From positions 1-64,000 of the forward strand of contig CANJHS010000004.1 in assembly GCA_947474225.1 (NCBI GenBank): DNA of 64,000 nt. Reading direction: 5' to 3'. Both the position numbers and the translations under genes were made by a program. Shown here piece after piece: positions 33,246 to 42,554 of the stretch. This DNA comes from Roseiflexaceae bacterium. Lineage in GTDB: Bacteria; Chloroflexota; Chloroflexia; Chloroflexales; Roseiflexaceae. Below the pieces are notes generated by a model, which was given only the letters and a program-made list of their open reading frames with translations, was not told where the DNA came from and made no database searches. Position 1 is the first letter of the stretch. Every line of letters starts with the position of its first letter.

Positions 33246-34459
33246 ATAGATGTGTAGATATCCAATAGAGTGGCTGCAATGACGTGACTGCGGAATTCCA
33301 AGGCGAACGGCACACAACGTTCAGCCAGTTGAGCATGTTTTTCCATTACTTCGAGTATCCCTGCACAGATTGCACTACTACTGTGCGGTGCAACAACAAC
33401 CCCACAAGCGGCATCTCTGACATAATCACTTGCACCAGTAGTGGCTGTGACAATCGGGGGCGTACCTACTGCTGCTGATTCGATGACAACACGACTAAAT
33501 GACTCTGCTATTGAGGGTACGATGGTTGTGTCACTGCCCGCCAGGTACGCGCGTGCTTCGTGATGTGGTATGCCTCCGACGAAGTGAACACGGTGTGAAA
33601 CACCCAATAACTTGGCTTTGTCGGCCAAATACGCTCCATAGTCACCATACTTCGGCGTTGTACGATTATGCCCTACGACGAGGACATGCACGTTTAACCC
33701 TGCGGCTACCGTAGCAGGAACAGCCTCAATGATATATTCAATTCCCTTAAACGGATGCAGACGATTGAGGCTCAGCACGATGGTAGCATCTGTCGATATC
33801 GCATAGGTTTGACACAGGAATGCCCGAGAAGCAGTTTTTTCGGCTGCCAGGGATGTTTCAGAAGAAACAAAGGAGTGTGCGGTGATGTTATAAGGAACCG
33901 CCGTGAGACGTTTTGCTGGCGCTCCATAGGTCAACGCCAATGCTTCGATTTGACGTGAATCTGCACGTACCGCATCTGCTCGCGCAAGCAAGTAACGAAT
34001 CAATACCCGTACGGTTCGATAGCGCGCATAGCCATAGTCGAATGCAGGTACACGCATAATATCTGCACCTGGGAGAGTCACCGCAAGCCGACTAGTTGTG
34101 GGTTTTGTCAGTTGGACGACGATTCCCAGCGGAAATGCAGTTTCGACATGGATGACATCGTAAGGCTGTTGCGTCCGAAAAAATTGACCAAAGCTCTGTA
34201 TTGCGCCCCAAAAATAAGGATAGCCGGTAAGCCAGTTCCCAATACGGTTTATGGCAGCAACAAAACGTGATTTGCGCGTGGGAAGTGCATAAACAGGTAT
34301 ACCTCCAACGACACGAGCACTGATTTGTCGTGTCGTCGACGTCATGGTGGCGATGTCTACCGTGTGCCCCTGGGCACACCACTCGGCAATCACTTCGGTA
34401 TGGATTTGATTGCCGAGAGCGTTGTCGTCATAGCGTGGGATGCAGTAAAGTATCCGCAT
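33242..34459 (-). CDS. GT4-family glycosyltransferase
   Basis: This GT-B transferase of about 405 residues opens MRILYCIPRYDDNALGNQIH, has the acceptor-domain stretch VIHVETAFPLGIVV, and the donor domain with LSLNRLHPFKGIEYIIEAV, VHVLVVGHN, RVHFVGGIPHHE and the E-x7-E motif in ESFSRVVIESAAVGTPPIV. Retaining GT-B enzymes of this class add hexose, mannose or N-acetylhexosamine to lipid-linked glycans. AGGAG six bases before the ATG fixes the start (a TTG one codon earlier is less likely). It follows the methyltransferase gene within three bases. Confidence 0.9.
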   Translation of the reverse strand: MRILYCIPRYDDNALGNQIHTEVIAEWCAQGHTVDIATMTSTTRQISARVVGGIPVYALPTRKSRFVAAINRIGNWLTGYPYFWGAIQSFGQFFRTQQPYDVIHVETAFPLGIVVQLTKPTTSRLAVTLPGADIMRVPAFDYGYARYRTVRVLIRYLLARADAVRADSRQIEALALTYGAPAKRLTAVPYNITAHSFVSSETSLAAEKTASRAFLCQTYAISTDATIVLSLNRLHPFKGIEYIIEAVPATVAAGLNVHVLVVGHNRTTPKYGDYGAYLADKAKLLGVSHRVHFVGGIPHHEARAYLAGSDTTIVPSIAESFSRVVIESAAVGTPPIVTATTGASDYVRDAACGVVVAPHSSSAICAGILEVMEKHAQLAERCVPFALEFRSHVIAATLLDIYTSI

Positions 34460-34462
34460 CAA

Positions 34463-35299
34463 CTACTCCTGTGGTCCTGTTTTGCCCTTCTTGTAGGCTA
34501 ACATGACATACATAGGATCAGTCGAATCAAACATTTCTTCGAGGGGGTGGATGATCCACGCAAGAAGGATGTCTTTGATAACAAAGATGCGCCAATATTT
34601 TGTCAGTTTCGTCTCGTGGTAACGACCATTGAGGAAACTTCTGCCGAAGGCACTGCGTGCGGTGACAATTGCATGTGCTGGGTCCAGGTAGACCTGCTTG
34701 AGATCTTCATCGGTGTAAAAGCGGAAAAACGAACCGCTCTTGCCAACCTGGTCGAATGTATTTTTGGCGACTTGGGCAAAATTACGGATGCCCTTCATAA
34801 AACTCGTACGCTCGGTGCTTGTGTAGGGAAGCGTCATTACTGCTACCCCATCATCCGAGAGGACACGGGCAATCTCGCGGCCTACCGCATGATCGTCTGG
34901 AATATGTTCGAGGGAAGATACTGCACTGATGCGTCTGACCACGCCATCGCGAAACGGCATTTTGGTGGCATCTGCAACGATGGGAATCAATCGACCATCA
35001 CCCGGTTGGGCAGTTTCGCGGCGCTTTTGTGCTTGCCAGCGTACGCGGTCTGCATCAAGTTCAATGATGATGACATCGAGCCCTGTTTTCGTCAACATAT
35101 GGGGATAGGTAGAAGTTCCAGACCCTATATCAACAATAATATCTCCAGGTTTTGCCTGCAGATGACGCGTGACCCATGGGTACTCGATGATGCGCCACAA
35201 ACTGAAATCGTTGACGGTGCGCCACAAAATGCGCGGACCATTCAGTGAAATTTCAAAAAGTAGCGCCCGTATACTCGACAATGTCACCATAATCCGCAT
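34463..35299 (-). CDS. Class I SAM-dependent methyltransferase in the glycan cluster (2 of 3)
   Basis: The 278-residue protein contains IIVDIGSGTSTYPHMLTKTG (SAM motif I), VIIIELDADRVRW (motif post-I), IVADATKMPFRDG, ISAVSSLEHIPDDHAVGREI and LSDDGVAVMTLPYT (motif III), a Methyltransf_11 pattern. The C-terminal part is basic with an aromatic SGSFFRFYTDEDL region. Likely glycan or lipid methylation. The start is uncertain: GAGAGG lies two bases from the first ATG and eleven from an in-frame ATG three codons later. A perfect extended -10 element overlaps the end of the upstream gene and could give this gene its own promoter. Confidence 0.84.
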   Translation of the reverse strand: MRIMVTLSSIRALLFEISLNGPRILWRTVNDFSLWRIIEYPWVTRHLQAKPGDIIVDIGSGTSTYPHMLTKTGLDVIIIELDADRVRWQAQKRRETAQPGDGRLIPIVADATKMPFRDGVVRRISAVSSLEHIPDDHAVGREIARVLSDDGVAVMTLPYTSTERTSFMKGIRNFAQVAKNTFDQVGKSGSFFRFYTDEDLKQVYLDPAHAIVTARSAFGRSFLNGRYHETKLTKYWRIFVIKDILLAWIIHPLEEMFDSTDPMYVMLAYKKGKTGPQE

Positions 35300-35323
35300 T
35301 TCCTCTCAATCCAATGCTCGAAT

Positions 35324-35332
35324 ATTATAGCA
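35324..35332 (-). promoter_or_regulatory. Possible internal promoter (TGCTATAAT) in the glycan operon
   Basis: TGC-TATAAT on the minus strand overlaps the last codons of a GT4 gene and sits 24 bases before the next start. There is no good -35 box. It may add transcription to the downstream half of the operon, or be coincidence within coding sequence. Confidence 0.4.
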
Positions 35333-36539
35333 CAGCAGCGCGTTGGAACCTGCTGATATGTGACTGATATGCGTCCAAGGTTGTCTGAGCAACCACATCT
35401 GGGTCATATGTAGCATGTACATGCGTCTTGCCGCGGGTGACGAGTTCTGCACGAAGCTGTTCATTTTGGAGCAACACAAGAATTTGGGCAGCGAGGTCTG
35501 CCGGGTCGTTGTAACGCGTCAACAGTCCGGTTTGCATGTCTGTAACAATCTCGTTCCCAGCGGCGCAATCTGTCGTCACGACGGCGCATCCTGCCGCCAT
35601 TGCCTCGATGGGAGGAATACCGAACCCCTCGTACCGGCTTGGGGCAACGAGCAGATGCGCTGATTCGAGCAGCAGTACTTTGGTTGCTTCATCGACTTTG
35701 GTGCGGATATCGATGACATCGCGAACCCCGAGTGCAGACGCACGTGCTTCGAGTGCATCGAGTTGGCTTGTGTTGTGCGTAACGATAACAACGCGAATAT
35801 CCGCAATGGTATTTTTGATAGTCGGGAGTGCATCGACGAGGATGTCCCAGCCTTTCCGGGGGACAAGCTGCCCTATGAATATCAGGGTTGGATGGTTGGC
35901 TCGTTGTATCGGGGGTGGGGTCTGGTATTGGGTCAGAACAATCGAATTTGGGATAATCGAGATCTGTTCAGCTGGAAAACCTAATGTGTGGATTATTGAT
36001 TTTTCATGATTTGAGAGCGCAAAAATGCCGTTGTATCGGAGTAATGGTGCGTGAATGAAAAAATTTCGAAATGTACGACGTGGGTGTTTACCGGCGAGCA
36101 GGGAGTTCCAAAGAGATGATCTATCCATGTAGAGCTTCTCGGGCGTCAGTGGATTGTCAAGAGGTTGTTCTCGATCAACCACGAGATCACCATCGTGCAA
36201 TATTCCATGCGGAGTCAACACCATGGGGATTTTGCCACGCCAATGCAACTGGGCTTGATAAGCCAACAAATGACGCAGATGATGTACGTGAATAATGTCT
36301 GGTTGAGGGAGTGCCCCTGCTAATCGCCAGAGATCATATGATGCAAACCCAAATGTACGACAACGGTATATTGTTAATCTTGGTGAATGCAGTTCGATTT
36401 GCGGCTGCGTACGGTCGTGCCAATATTCAATGGCATGCACGGTGTGCCCTTGTGCAGCCAAGGTCCGTGCCAGCACGAACTCGGGACGGCTTGGGTAGCG
36501 CGAATCAAATCCATATGTCGATATCTGGATTATCTGCAT
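35325..36539 (-). CDS. GT4-family glycosyltransferase
   Basis: The 404-residue GT-B protein begins MQIIQISTYGFDSRYPSRPE, has DIIHVHHLRHLLAYQA and LTPHGILHDGD in the acceptor half, and TLIFIGQLVPRKGWDILVDA, LLVAPSRYEGFGIPPIEAMA (E-x7-E) and GCAVVTTDCAAGNEIV in the donor half. It resembles mannosyl- or hexosyltransferases of exopolysaccharide loci. GAGG lies eight bases before the ATG, and the gene starts one base after the upstream GT4 stop. Confidence 0.9.
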   Translation of the reverse strand: MQIIQISTYGFDSRYPSRPEFVLARTLAAQGHTVHAIEYWHDRTQPQIELHSPRLTIYRCRTFGFASYDLWRLAGALPQPDIIHVHHLRHLLAYQAQLHWRGKIPMVLTPHGILHDGDLVVDREQPLDNPLTPEKLYMDRSSLWNSLLAGKHPRRTFRNFFIHAPLLRYNGIFALSNHEKSIIHTLGFPAEQISIIPNSIVLTQYQTPPPIQRANHPTLIFIGQLVPRKGWDILVDALPTIKNTIADIRVVIVTHNTSQLDALEARASALGVRDVIDIRTKVDEATKVLLLESAHLLVAPSRYEGFGIPPIEAMAAGCAVVTTDCAAGNEIVTDMQTGLLTRYNDPADLAAQILVLLQNEQLRAELVTRGKTHVHATYDPDVVAQTTLDAYQSHISRFQRAAVL

Positions 36540-36540
36540 C

Positions 36541-37641
36541 TTATTTTCCTCGCACGCTACGATAAACCGATTCGATACGATCAGTCACTGCCGACCACGC
36601 AAATTGCTGTGCCCACAGCGGAGCATTGTGTGCTAACTGCAAGCGCAGTGGGGGATCGGACTGTAAAGTGCGCACACACGAAGCAAGATTGTCTGGATCG
36701 CGTGGGGTATACAGCAGCCCAGTTCTTCCTTCGGAGACAACCTCAACAAACCCACCAAATCGAGATGCAATGACAGGAAGCCCGCATGCCTGTGCTTCAA
36801 CAAGCCCAATGCCGAATGTTTCGCTCGCATAGCTGGATGCAACCAACGCATGGTGTGTATGCATGATGTCCGGCAAATCGACACGCGGGACAGCGCCGAG
36901 GAAGGTCACACGTTCGCTGATCCCTAATTGCTGGGTCAATTCCTCAAGACGCGATCGGTCATTGCCATCCCCGGCAATGGTCAGCGTCACGTCGTCGAGC
37001 AATGCAAGTGCACAGAGAATAGTTTCAACACCCTTCCATTCCTGGAGTCGTCCGACAAATAGCAGTTTGAATGGGGAATCAGGGAGGTCGCGCATGGCCA
37101 GGGGGGTATGAAATGTCCGGGTGTCGATTCCATTGAAAACCACCGTAATAGGAATATGATAGCGGGCGTCGACGGTCTGCGCGTTATAGTGACTACAACT
37201 CACCGCAGCGTCCATCCGGGATGCAAGCCAGCGGTCCCCAGCAAAAAAATCTTCGCCGTGACAACCCAACACGACGCGCGCGCCGGTCAATCGTGCCGCA
37301 ATGAGTGCGGGCAGCATGTCGTATGGTTTTTGGATGTGAATGATGTCAAATCTGCCGGCGATGAGTGCGGGAAGTGCACAACACGCATGGCTCAGTCGTT
37401 CCAAAAGCTTGCGTTCCGCATATGCACGTGCGAATCCAGGTATCCAACGAAATGTGGCACGATCGATAAATGGGAATGTGCGTACAACCACTGCAGGAGT
37501 TGCTTCGCGCCGTGAACCAGTACCACCAAAAATTGTTACTTCATGGCCGCGCTCACTCAGTTGTGTCGCAAGATCCCACACAAAGCTTTCGACGCCACCA
37601 TATGCCGTCGTAGTAGTGAGATTGTAGAGTGCGACGCGCAT
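36541..37641 (-). CDS. GT4-family glycosyltransferase
   Basis: This GT-B enzyme of about 366 residues has the start MRVALYNLTTTTAYGGVESF (glycine-rich loop of GT4 acceptor domains), IIHIQKPYDMLPALIAA, LGCHGEDFFAGD and, in the donor half, LLFVGRLQEWKGVETILCAL, LTIAGDGNDRSRLEEL, RVTFLGAVPR and SSYASETFGIGLVEAQACGLP (E-x7-E). The start uses the TGATG overlap with the flippase stop. An AGGTG site just upstream supports coupling. It is one of four GT4 genes in the locus, so the repeat unit may have at least four sugars. Confidence 0.9.
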   Translation of the reverse strand: MRVALYNLTTTTAYGGVESFVWDLATQLSERGHEVTIFGGTGSRREATPAVVVRTFPFIDRATFRWIPGFARAYAERKLLERLSHACCALPALIAGRFDIIHIQKPYDMLPALIAARLTGARVVLGCHGEDFFAGDRWLASRMDAAVSCSHYNAQTVDARYHIPITVVFNGIDTRTFHTPLAMRDLPDSPFKLLFVGRLQEWKGVETILCALALLDDVTLTIAGDGNDRSRLEELTQQLGISERVTFLGAVPRVDLPDIMHTHHALVASSYASETFGIGLVEAQACGLPVIASRFGGFVEVVSEGRTGLLYTPRDPDNLASCVRTLQSDPPLRLQLAHNAPLWAQQFAWSAVTDRIESVYRSVRGK

Positions 37642-39287
37642 CAAAGCACCTGCAAAATATATTTTTTCAGTGGAAGTTTCATTTTGGCCAACTGATCACG
37701 GTCGGATTGTTCTAATCCACCTAATAGTCGGAACACCAACAAAAAGACTGCTGCGTTGCCGAGCACGACGAGCCCATAACTCGGTATGAGTGTCAATCTG
37801 GCAGTCATCGACAATGCGTTGCCGAGCGCCGGCATAAGCATGTGACATCCATAAAGTGTCAGCGCCATCACCCCACTCGCAGCACAGACGCGGAACATAA
37901 ATCTCCATGGCCACAGAAGGCCGATACGCTGCCAGCCCCAAAATGTCGCCCAAATCCCCGCCACGAGGCGTGCGGATCCATAGGCGATTGCCAGGCCTAT
38001 TACCCCATACGTCGGTGCAAGTAGAAATCCCAACGGGATGACCACGAGTGTCAATACACGACCAACCGTCACCAAACGAAGTTCCTCATAGACAATGAGC
38101 ACGTTGTGAGCCATGGTCAATAAACTCTCAACAAACAAACAGGGAACGAGTACATAGACAATGGATACCGCATCAGCATATTGTGGCGTGAGAATTTGTA
38201 ACGCGGCTTTTGCTAATAGCACGAGGGCAACTCCGCCTGGTACCAACAATAGCATCTGGATGCGGACGATGGATCCGTACGCACCCTGGATTGTGCCACC
38301 CTCACCACTGCGTACACGGGTAAACAACGGAACCGTGATGCCTACGAGTGGCGTATAGAGGTACGACAATACCATCCCCACCAAGGATGCGCCCGCCCAC
38401 AAGAGTGCTGCATCCGTAATGCTATTGGTCAGGTAGACCGCGAACGATTTGCTTGCCACAAAATCGGTCATGGTCATAAGATACGACACTCCGGTATAAC
38501 GGAGGAATCCTTCAGGAAGCCAGCGAAAGGCTTTTGCATCAAGTTGCGGAGCCGCCTCAGGTGCACTGCGCCAGATGACGACCACTTGCCATGCAGCCAA
38601 TGCGACCGCTAGTGCAGGTGCTAACGCTGCTGTAACCAAAATGCCAATCACACTCCAACGGAGTGCATCAGCAGTCAGTTGCGCAACGAGAATTGCAACG
38701 ACCGCAAGAAGTTGCGGGAGGAGCCCAGCAAGTAAACTAATGCCGTTCCATGCGCGCTGCTTAAAAAAGCTATTGAGGTAGGCCATGAGCATGTCATACG
38801 CTACACCTGTAATCAGCATCAAAATAATGATCGTGATAAACAGCCAGCCGTGGCTACCGAGAAGCTCTTGGAGCATTGTCTGCGCAACGACATCAATACG
38901 CGTGTCCGCATGGATTTTTGCCGAAAGCGTTCCCAGGTAGGCAGATTGTTGCCAGATGAGACCAGCAGCAATGGTCACCAAGACGATGGATTGTGCCCAA
39001 AAGACATTCAACAACATCCGCAAGACACCTACCGGCCCGTGCGTCTTCATCGTTTCGGGAATGAATTTCGGAAGGGCGCGTGTTGTGCCTAGGTCGATCC
39101 AAGTACCAAATGCAGAGGATGCACCACTAATCAACGCAAGCAATCCATATGCTGCAATCGGGAGAACCGTCAATTTGAGCGCAGTCGCGGCTACTTCAGC
39201 CAGCATTCGGAACGGGACAAAGAGCGCATTCCATAACACTGCTCTCGACACCTGTTGTTGCAGCGATGGGTTTTTCTGATCGCTCAT
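37641..39287 (-). CDS. Wzx/MATE-like polysaccharide flippase
   Basis: The 548-residue protein has about 12-14 membrane segments in the polysaccharide-transport (MOP/Wzx) layout: QVSRAVLWNALFVPFRMLAE, then a GASSAFGTWIDLGTTRALPKF segment, the PLVGITVPLFTRVRSGEGG loop, and VYVLVPCLFVESLLTMAHNV in the C-terminal half. Such proteins flip lipid-linked repeat units across the membrane. Residues near the N-terminus of helix 1-2 match the MurJ/Wzx fold only loosely. The ATG overlaps the methyltransferase stop (ATGA) and is preceded by AGAGGG, which excludes the longer upstream frame. Confidence 0.85.
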   Translation of the reverse strand: MSDQKNPSLQQQVSRAVLWNALFVPFRMLAEVAATALKLTVLPIAAYGLLALISGASSAFGTWIDLGTTRALPKFIPETMKTHGPVGVLRMLLNVFWAQSIVLVTIAAGLIWQQSAYLGTLSAKIHADTRIDVVAQTMLQELLGSHGWLFITIIILMLITGVAYDMLMAYLNSFFKQRAWNGISLLAGLLPQLLAVVAILVAQLTADALRWSVIGILVTAALAPALAVALAAWQVVVIWRSAPEAAPQLDAKAFRWLPEGFLRYTGVSYLMTMTDFVASKSFAVYLTNSITDAALLWAGASLVGMVLSYLYTPLVGITVPLFTRVRSGEGGTIQGAYGSIVRIQMLLLVPGGVALVLLAKAALQILTPQYADAVSIVYVLVPCLFVESLLTMAHNVLIVYEELRLVTVGRVLTLVVIPLGFLLAPTYGVIGLAIAYGSARLVAGIWATFWGWQRIGLLWPWRFMFRVCAASGVMALTLYGCHMLMPALGNALSMTARLTLIPSYGLVVLGNAAVFLLVFRLLGGLEQSDRDQLAKMKLPLKKYILQVL

Positions 39288-40147
39288 GCGCCCTCTTTGC
39301 GCAACGCCAACTCGAACATGCCGGTATACCATGCACGTTGGATGCGATAGGCGAAGCGTTCGAGCCCAACAGCGCGAAGGAATGAACGAATTTTGATACG
39401 CGATGGTTTTTTGCTGACAAAATTGCCCACCAAAAGTGCATCTTCATTCATGTCTCTGGTCGAAAATCCGTGCGCCAACGCGAGCTGACAAAACGCAGGG
39501 AAATCATAGTAGTGCATTTCACTGAGCTGCTGCATGTCTGTGAATTGACTGCTGTCTTTGCTCCTGCCGCGCCAGGTAATACTCCACTCTGCGAGACTCC
39601 GTGGGAGCCAATTCAATCCACGTATGTGGTAATGCGGGTCGACCCATGCGCGGCGATTGATAGCGGTCAAAAACAACAGGCCACCGGGTTTGAGAACACG
39701 GTAAATCTCGTCGAGCATGGCGCTCGGCACCTGCACATGCTCGATTACATCCCAACAGACAACCATGTCGAAGATGCCGTCGGCGTAGGGGAGATGCTCG
39801 CCCGCCCCGTTCAACACCGGTACATCGAGCCCGTAGCGATCTGCACGGAGCCGAATAATCTCACAGTACGGGTGATTGTATTCAGACACATGGACGTGTG
39901 CGCCGCCGAGCGCAGCAGCTACAGCAAACCCTCCCATACCTGCACCTAAGTCGAGCAGCTCTTTGCCGACAAATGAACCCGCATAGTGTGAAATCTGGGC
40001 GATGCGTTCACCCTGGTGGTGCTCTTGATAGAGCCTGCGCTCACGCCAAGTGACATAATCCCTGCGCCACGTCATATGTTGGAGCCAAGGATCAATCGCT
40101 GCTGCTAGTACCTCGATGGGAATCTGCGCTGGAGGTAATTCACTCAT
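39284..40147 (-). CDS. Class I SAM-dependent methyltransferase in the glycan cluster (3 of 3)
   Basis: The 287-residue protein has a 60-residue helical N-terminus (WRRDYVTWRERRLYQEHHQG), SAM motif I in KELLDLGAGMGGFAVAAALG, VHVSEYNHPYCEIIRLRADR, MVVCWDVIEHVQVPSAMLDE and LKPGGLLFLTAINRR. It looks like a UbiE/COQ5-type or glycan-linked methyltransferase; the substrate is not evident. The ATG overlaps the stop of the upstream membrane protein, and the stop overlaps the flippase start, so it is tightly coupled on both sides. Confidence 0.86.
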   Translation of the reverse strand: MSELPPAQIPIEVLAAAIDPWLQHMTWRRDYVTWRERRLYQEHHQGERIAQISHYAGSFVGKELLDLGAGMGGFAVAAALGGAHVHVSEYNHPYCEIIRLRADRYGLDVPVLNGAGEHLPYADGIFDMVVCWDVIEHVQVPSAMLDEIYRVLKPGGLLFLTAINRRAWVDPHYHIRGLNWLPRSLAEWSITWRGRSKDSSQFTDMQQLSEMHYYDFPAFCQLALAHGFSTRDMNEDALLVGNFVSKKPSRIKIRSFLRAVGLERFAYRIQRAWYTGMFELALRKEGA

Positions 40148-42441
40148 GGCAGTACCAGTGGCGCTCGGTCGATGCGGATAATCCATAGTTGCACTGCACT
40201 CCATAGTGTGTAGAGCACCGTGGTACTCACAATTATTCGCCCACTCGGGCCGCGAATCCACAGGCGTTCGGCGATCATAGCCCAGCTCACCATCAATAAA
40301 GGAATAATGTAAAAAAGCTGTTTGTCGACCATCGATATTTTGTATCCAACCAGCATGAAGAGTATTGCAACGACATACCAGGCCGTAGCAAATGTCCACA
40401 ACGTCCGATGCTTCCACATCAGTACAAACGCCGGAATCACCATAAGAATTGGGATGAATAACCCATAATATAAGTATGGATTTTGCACAAAATCGTACCG
40501 TAATGAAGGAAAGAACGCAGCGATATATTCATTGAACGGCGCACGCACTACCCCGATGGTCGCTGTCGATTGGGTGCTAATATTCAGAAAGTACGGAATC
40601 GTACGCTCGATTATGGGCGGAACATATTGCCCGTAGTAAATAACCGTTGCGACGAGCAGGCCTCCATAGGTTGCTGCGAGAATGCGTCCGCTGCTTGGCT
40701 TCTCACCAGAGTTTGGGATGATCCAGAGCAACCCTGCAAGGATTGTCACAAACACGACATGAAATACTGCCGCAACCGTATATGAGAGCATTGCGCCTGT
40801 TGTGATGACCACTACAGCGACAAACACACGTCTGTTACCCAGTGTCCGTCCCGAGACCAAGAGCGCTACAGTGGCAACGAGCATCCACCATAACCCAGTT
40901 GTAGTGGGAACGTTGCCCCATGCATGTAACAGGAATGTAACTGGCGTTACTGCGTAGAGCAGTGCTGCGAGCCAAGCAACCCGTACGCTCAACCCACCTT
41001 GACGGGCAATGATTGCGATCAAAATAACTCGTGATGCATCGAGAAATGTGTTGAAAATCGTTGCAGAAACTTCCAAGCTCCAGGGAAGCGCAAGGTACAG
41101 AAGACTCGCAAAATGAAAAAACGGCGAATACGGGATCATTGGCCGTTGCTCGCCCCATTCGGTAATCGGCATGACCGACTCTGAGAATGCACCGGGCTGA
41201 TAAAACTTCGCAAAGTCCCATGTCATTGCTATTTCGCGCACTTTGTCCATATGCCAACTGATGTCGATGGGACGCATGATCGGGAACAGAATGCCGCCTC
41301 CCTTGAGCCACACGGTCAATAACACCAGACCAACGAGCAGTGTCTGTGTTCGGTGCGGTATCGGGACGTTGGAAGTCAACCAATTGATAAGTTTAAACCA
41401 CAACGGAATCGTGAAGCAACTTATCGCAATGAGGAGCGCTAAATGTGGATACCACATCCCCAAGTAGACACGTTCGAAGAAAAGTGGAAGTGTCAAACCA
41501 ACCGCAATAATTCCGCCGAGTGCGTGATAGGGTAGCTGTAGCAGAATGGCGACTCCCATGATCATCAGGACAATAACAGGAATGCTCAAAAATCGGAAGG
41601 GAGCTCCTGTGAATCCGGCGTTTAGCGAGGTTGGTGTGATTCCTACGGTAGATATGGCGACCCCCAAAGCGCGCGCATCAGATTCGTTCTTTCCCCAAGT
41701 CTCACTACGATAATGAACTGAAAGGTCACCATACTGAGAAGCAGTAGGCGGTAAGAGGTATTGGTAACGACGGAAAGTGCCATCCCCCGTGGGGATACTG
41801 GTGATGTTGAAATCACCGACACGTATATCTGTATGGTATGGCTTATTGTCAGGATGGGTGGGCATCATCATGGTAGACAATACCCACCAGCCACCAGTGA
41901 CCCCGGGGAATGCGACGGTAGAATCCTCTGTGCTCCAACGATAAGCTGTGATTGCCGTTACGGATACTCGTTGGAGCGTGAGTGTCGGCGGGGTCGATTT
42001 GTCATCAGGAATACACAAAATACGAATGACGCTACCAGCGTTTAATGCAGCGTTGTGCGGAACAATGACACCAAAATCATGAGACCCGCCGGTGTCACGT
42101 GCATCCAAAAGACGTGCATTGTCTACATACAATGCAATTAAACGCCGTCTTAATCCTTTTGGCAGTGGATCAATCGTAAATTCAATCGCCAACGGACCAG
42201 CATACGAAACGGGAAGTATTGCTTGGACTTCGTTGGGCGTAACCTGGGTGAATGTCAATTGGCTGCGAGGATACTTGGCGGTATATTCGCGGGCGTGGAA
42301 GTTGTCTAATTTGAGGGCTGCACGTGCTTCTACAAAATCAATGTTTGTATCCGTCCGAAATCGTGTCACAAAGAACACGAGTGCGGAACTCAGCAAAAAA
42401 ATGAACGTGAGTGTTTTCCAGTGGGGTAAGTAGCTGCGCAT
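40144..42441 (-). CDS. Large polytopic membrane protein, GT-C-like, with extracytoplasmic beta domain
   Basis: The 765-residue protein has one N-terminal helix (about 8-25), an extracytoplasmic beta-rich domain (about 40-290, with VIVPHNAALNAGSVIRILCI and YLLPPTASQYGDLSVHY), then about 11-13 membrane helices. The helical half includes RPIDISWHMDKVREIAMTWD, an acidic loop after a helix like that of GT-C transferases or O-antigen-polymerase-type proteins. Catalytic residues cannot be assigned. It may be the polymerase or a GT-C transferase of the locus. The same architecture is repeated in the next gene upstream. AAAGGA precedes the ATG by five bases. Confidence 0.7.
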   Translation of the reverse strand: MRSYLPHWKTLTFIFLLSSALVFFVTRFRTDTNIDFVEARAALKLDNFHAREYTAKYPRSQLTFTQVTPNEVQAILPVSYAGPLAIEFTIDPLPKGLRRRLIALYVDNARLLDARDTGGSHDFGVIVPHNAALNAGSVIRILCIPDDKSTPPTLTLQRVSVTAITAYRWSTEDSTVAFPGVTGGWWVLSTMMMPTHPDNKPYHTDIRVGDFNITSIPTGDGTFRRYQYLLPPTASQYGDLSVHYRSETWGKNESDARALGVAISTVGITPTSLNAGFTGAPFRFLSIPVIVLMIMGVAILLQLPYHALGGIIAVGLTLPLFFERVYLGMWYPHLALLIAISCFTIPLWFKLINWLTSNVPIPHRTQTLLVGLVLLTVWLKGGGILFPIMRPIDISWHMDKVREIAMTWDFAKFYQPGAFSESVMPITEWGEQRPMIPYSPFFHFASLLYLALPWSLEVSATIFNTFLDASRVILIAIIARQGGLSVRVAWLAALLYAVTPVTFLLHAWGNVPTTTGLWWMLVATVALLVSGRTLGNRRVFVAVVVITTGAMLSYTVAAVFHVVFVTILAGLLWIIPNSGEKPSSGRILAATYGGLLVATVIYYGQYVPPIIERTIPYFLNISTQSTATIGVVRAPFNEYIAAFFPSLRYDFVQNPYLYYGLFIPILMVIPAFVLMWKHRTLWTFATAWYVVAILFMLVGYKISMVDKQLFYIIPLLMVSWAMIAERLWIRGPSGRIIVSTTVLYTLWSAVQLWIIRIDRAPLVLP

Positions 42442-42554
42442 TGCAATCCTTTGCCTGACCGAATGGTTTGGAAGTCACCGATATACTGTAATACATTCTA
42501 TAGCCAGCACGCAAACTCGTGTACCGATTTAGCGGAATATCATGCAGATACTAG

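Noticed and set aside
31229-37641. The four GT4 genes as a recent tandem duplication
   Set aside because: Their sequences differ strongly outside fold-level motifs, so they are old, separately evolved family members.
39288-40417. Longer starts for the flippase and the third methyltransferase
   Set aside because: Upstream extensions overlap neighbouring genes in other frames and lack family similarity; ATGA overlaps with the preceding stops give better starts.
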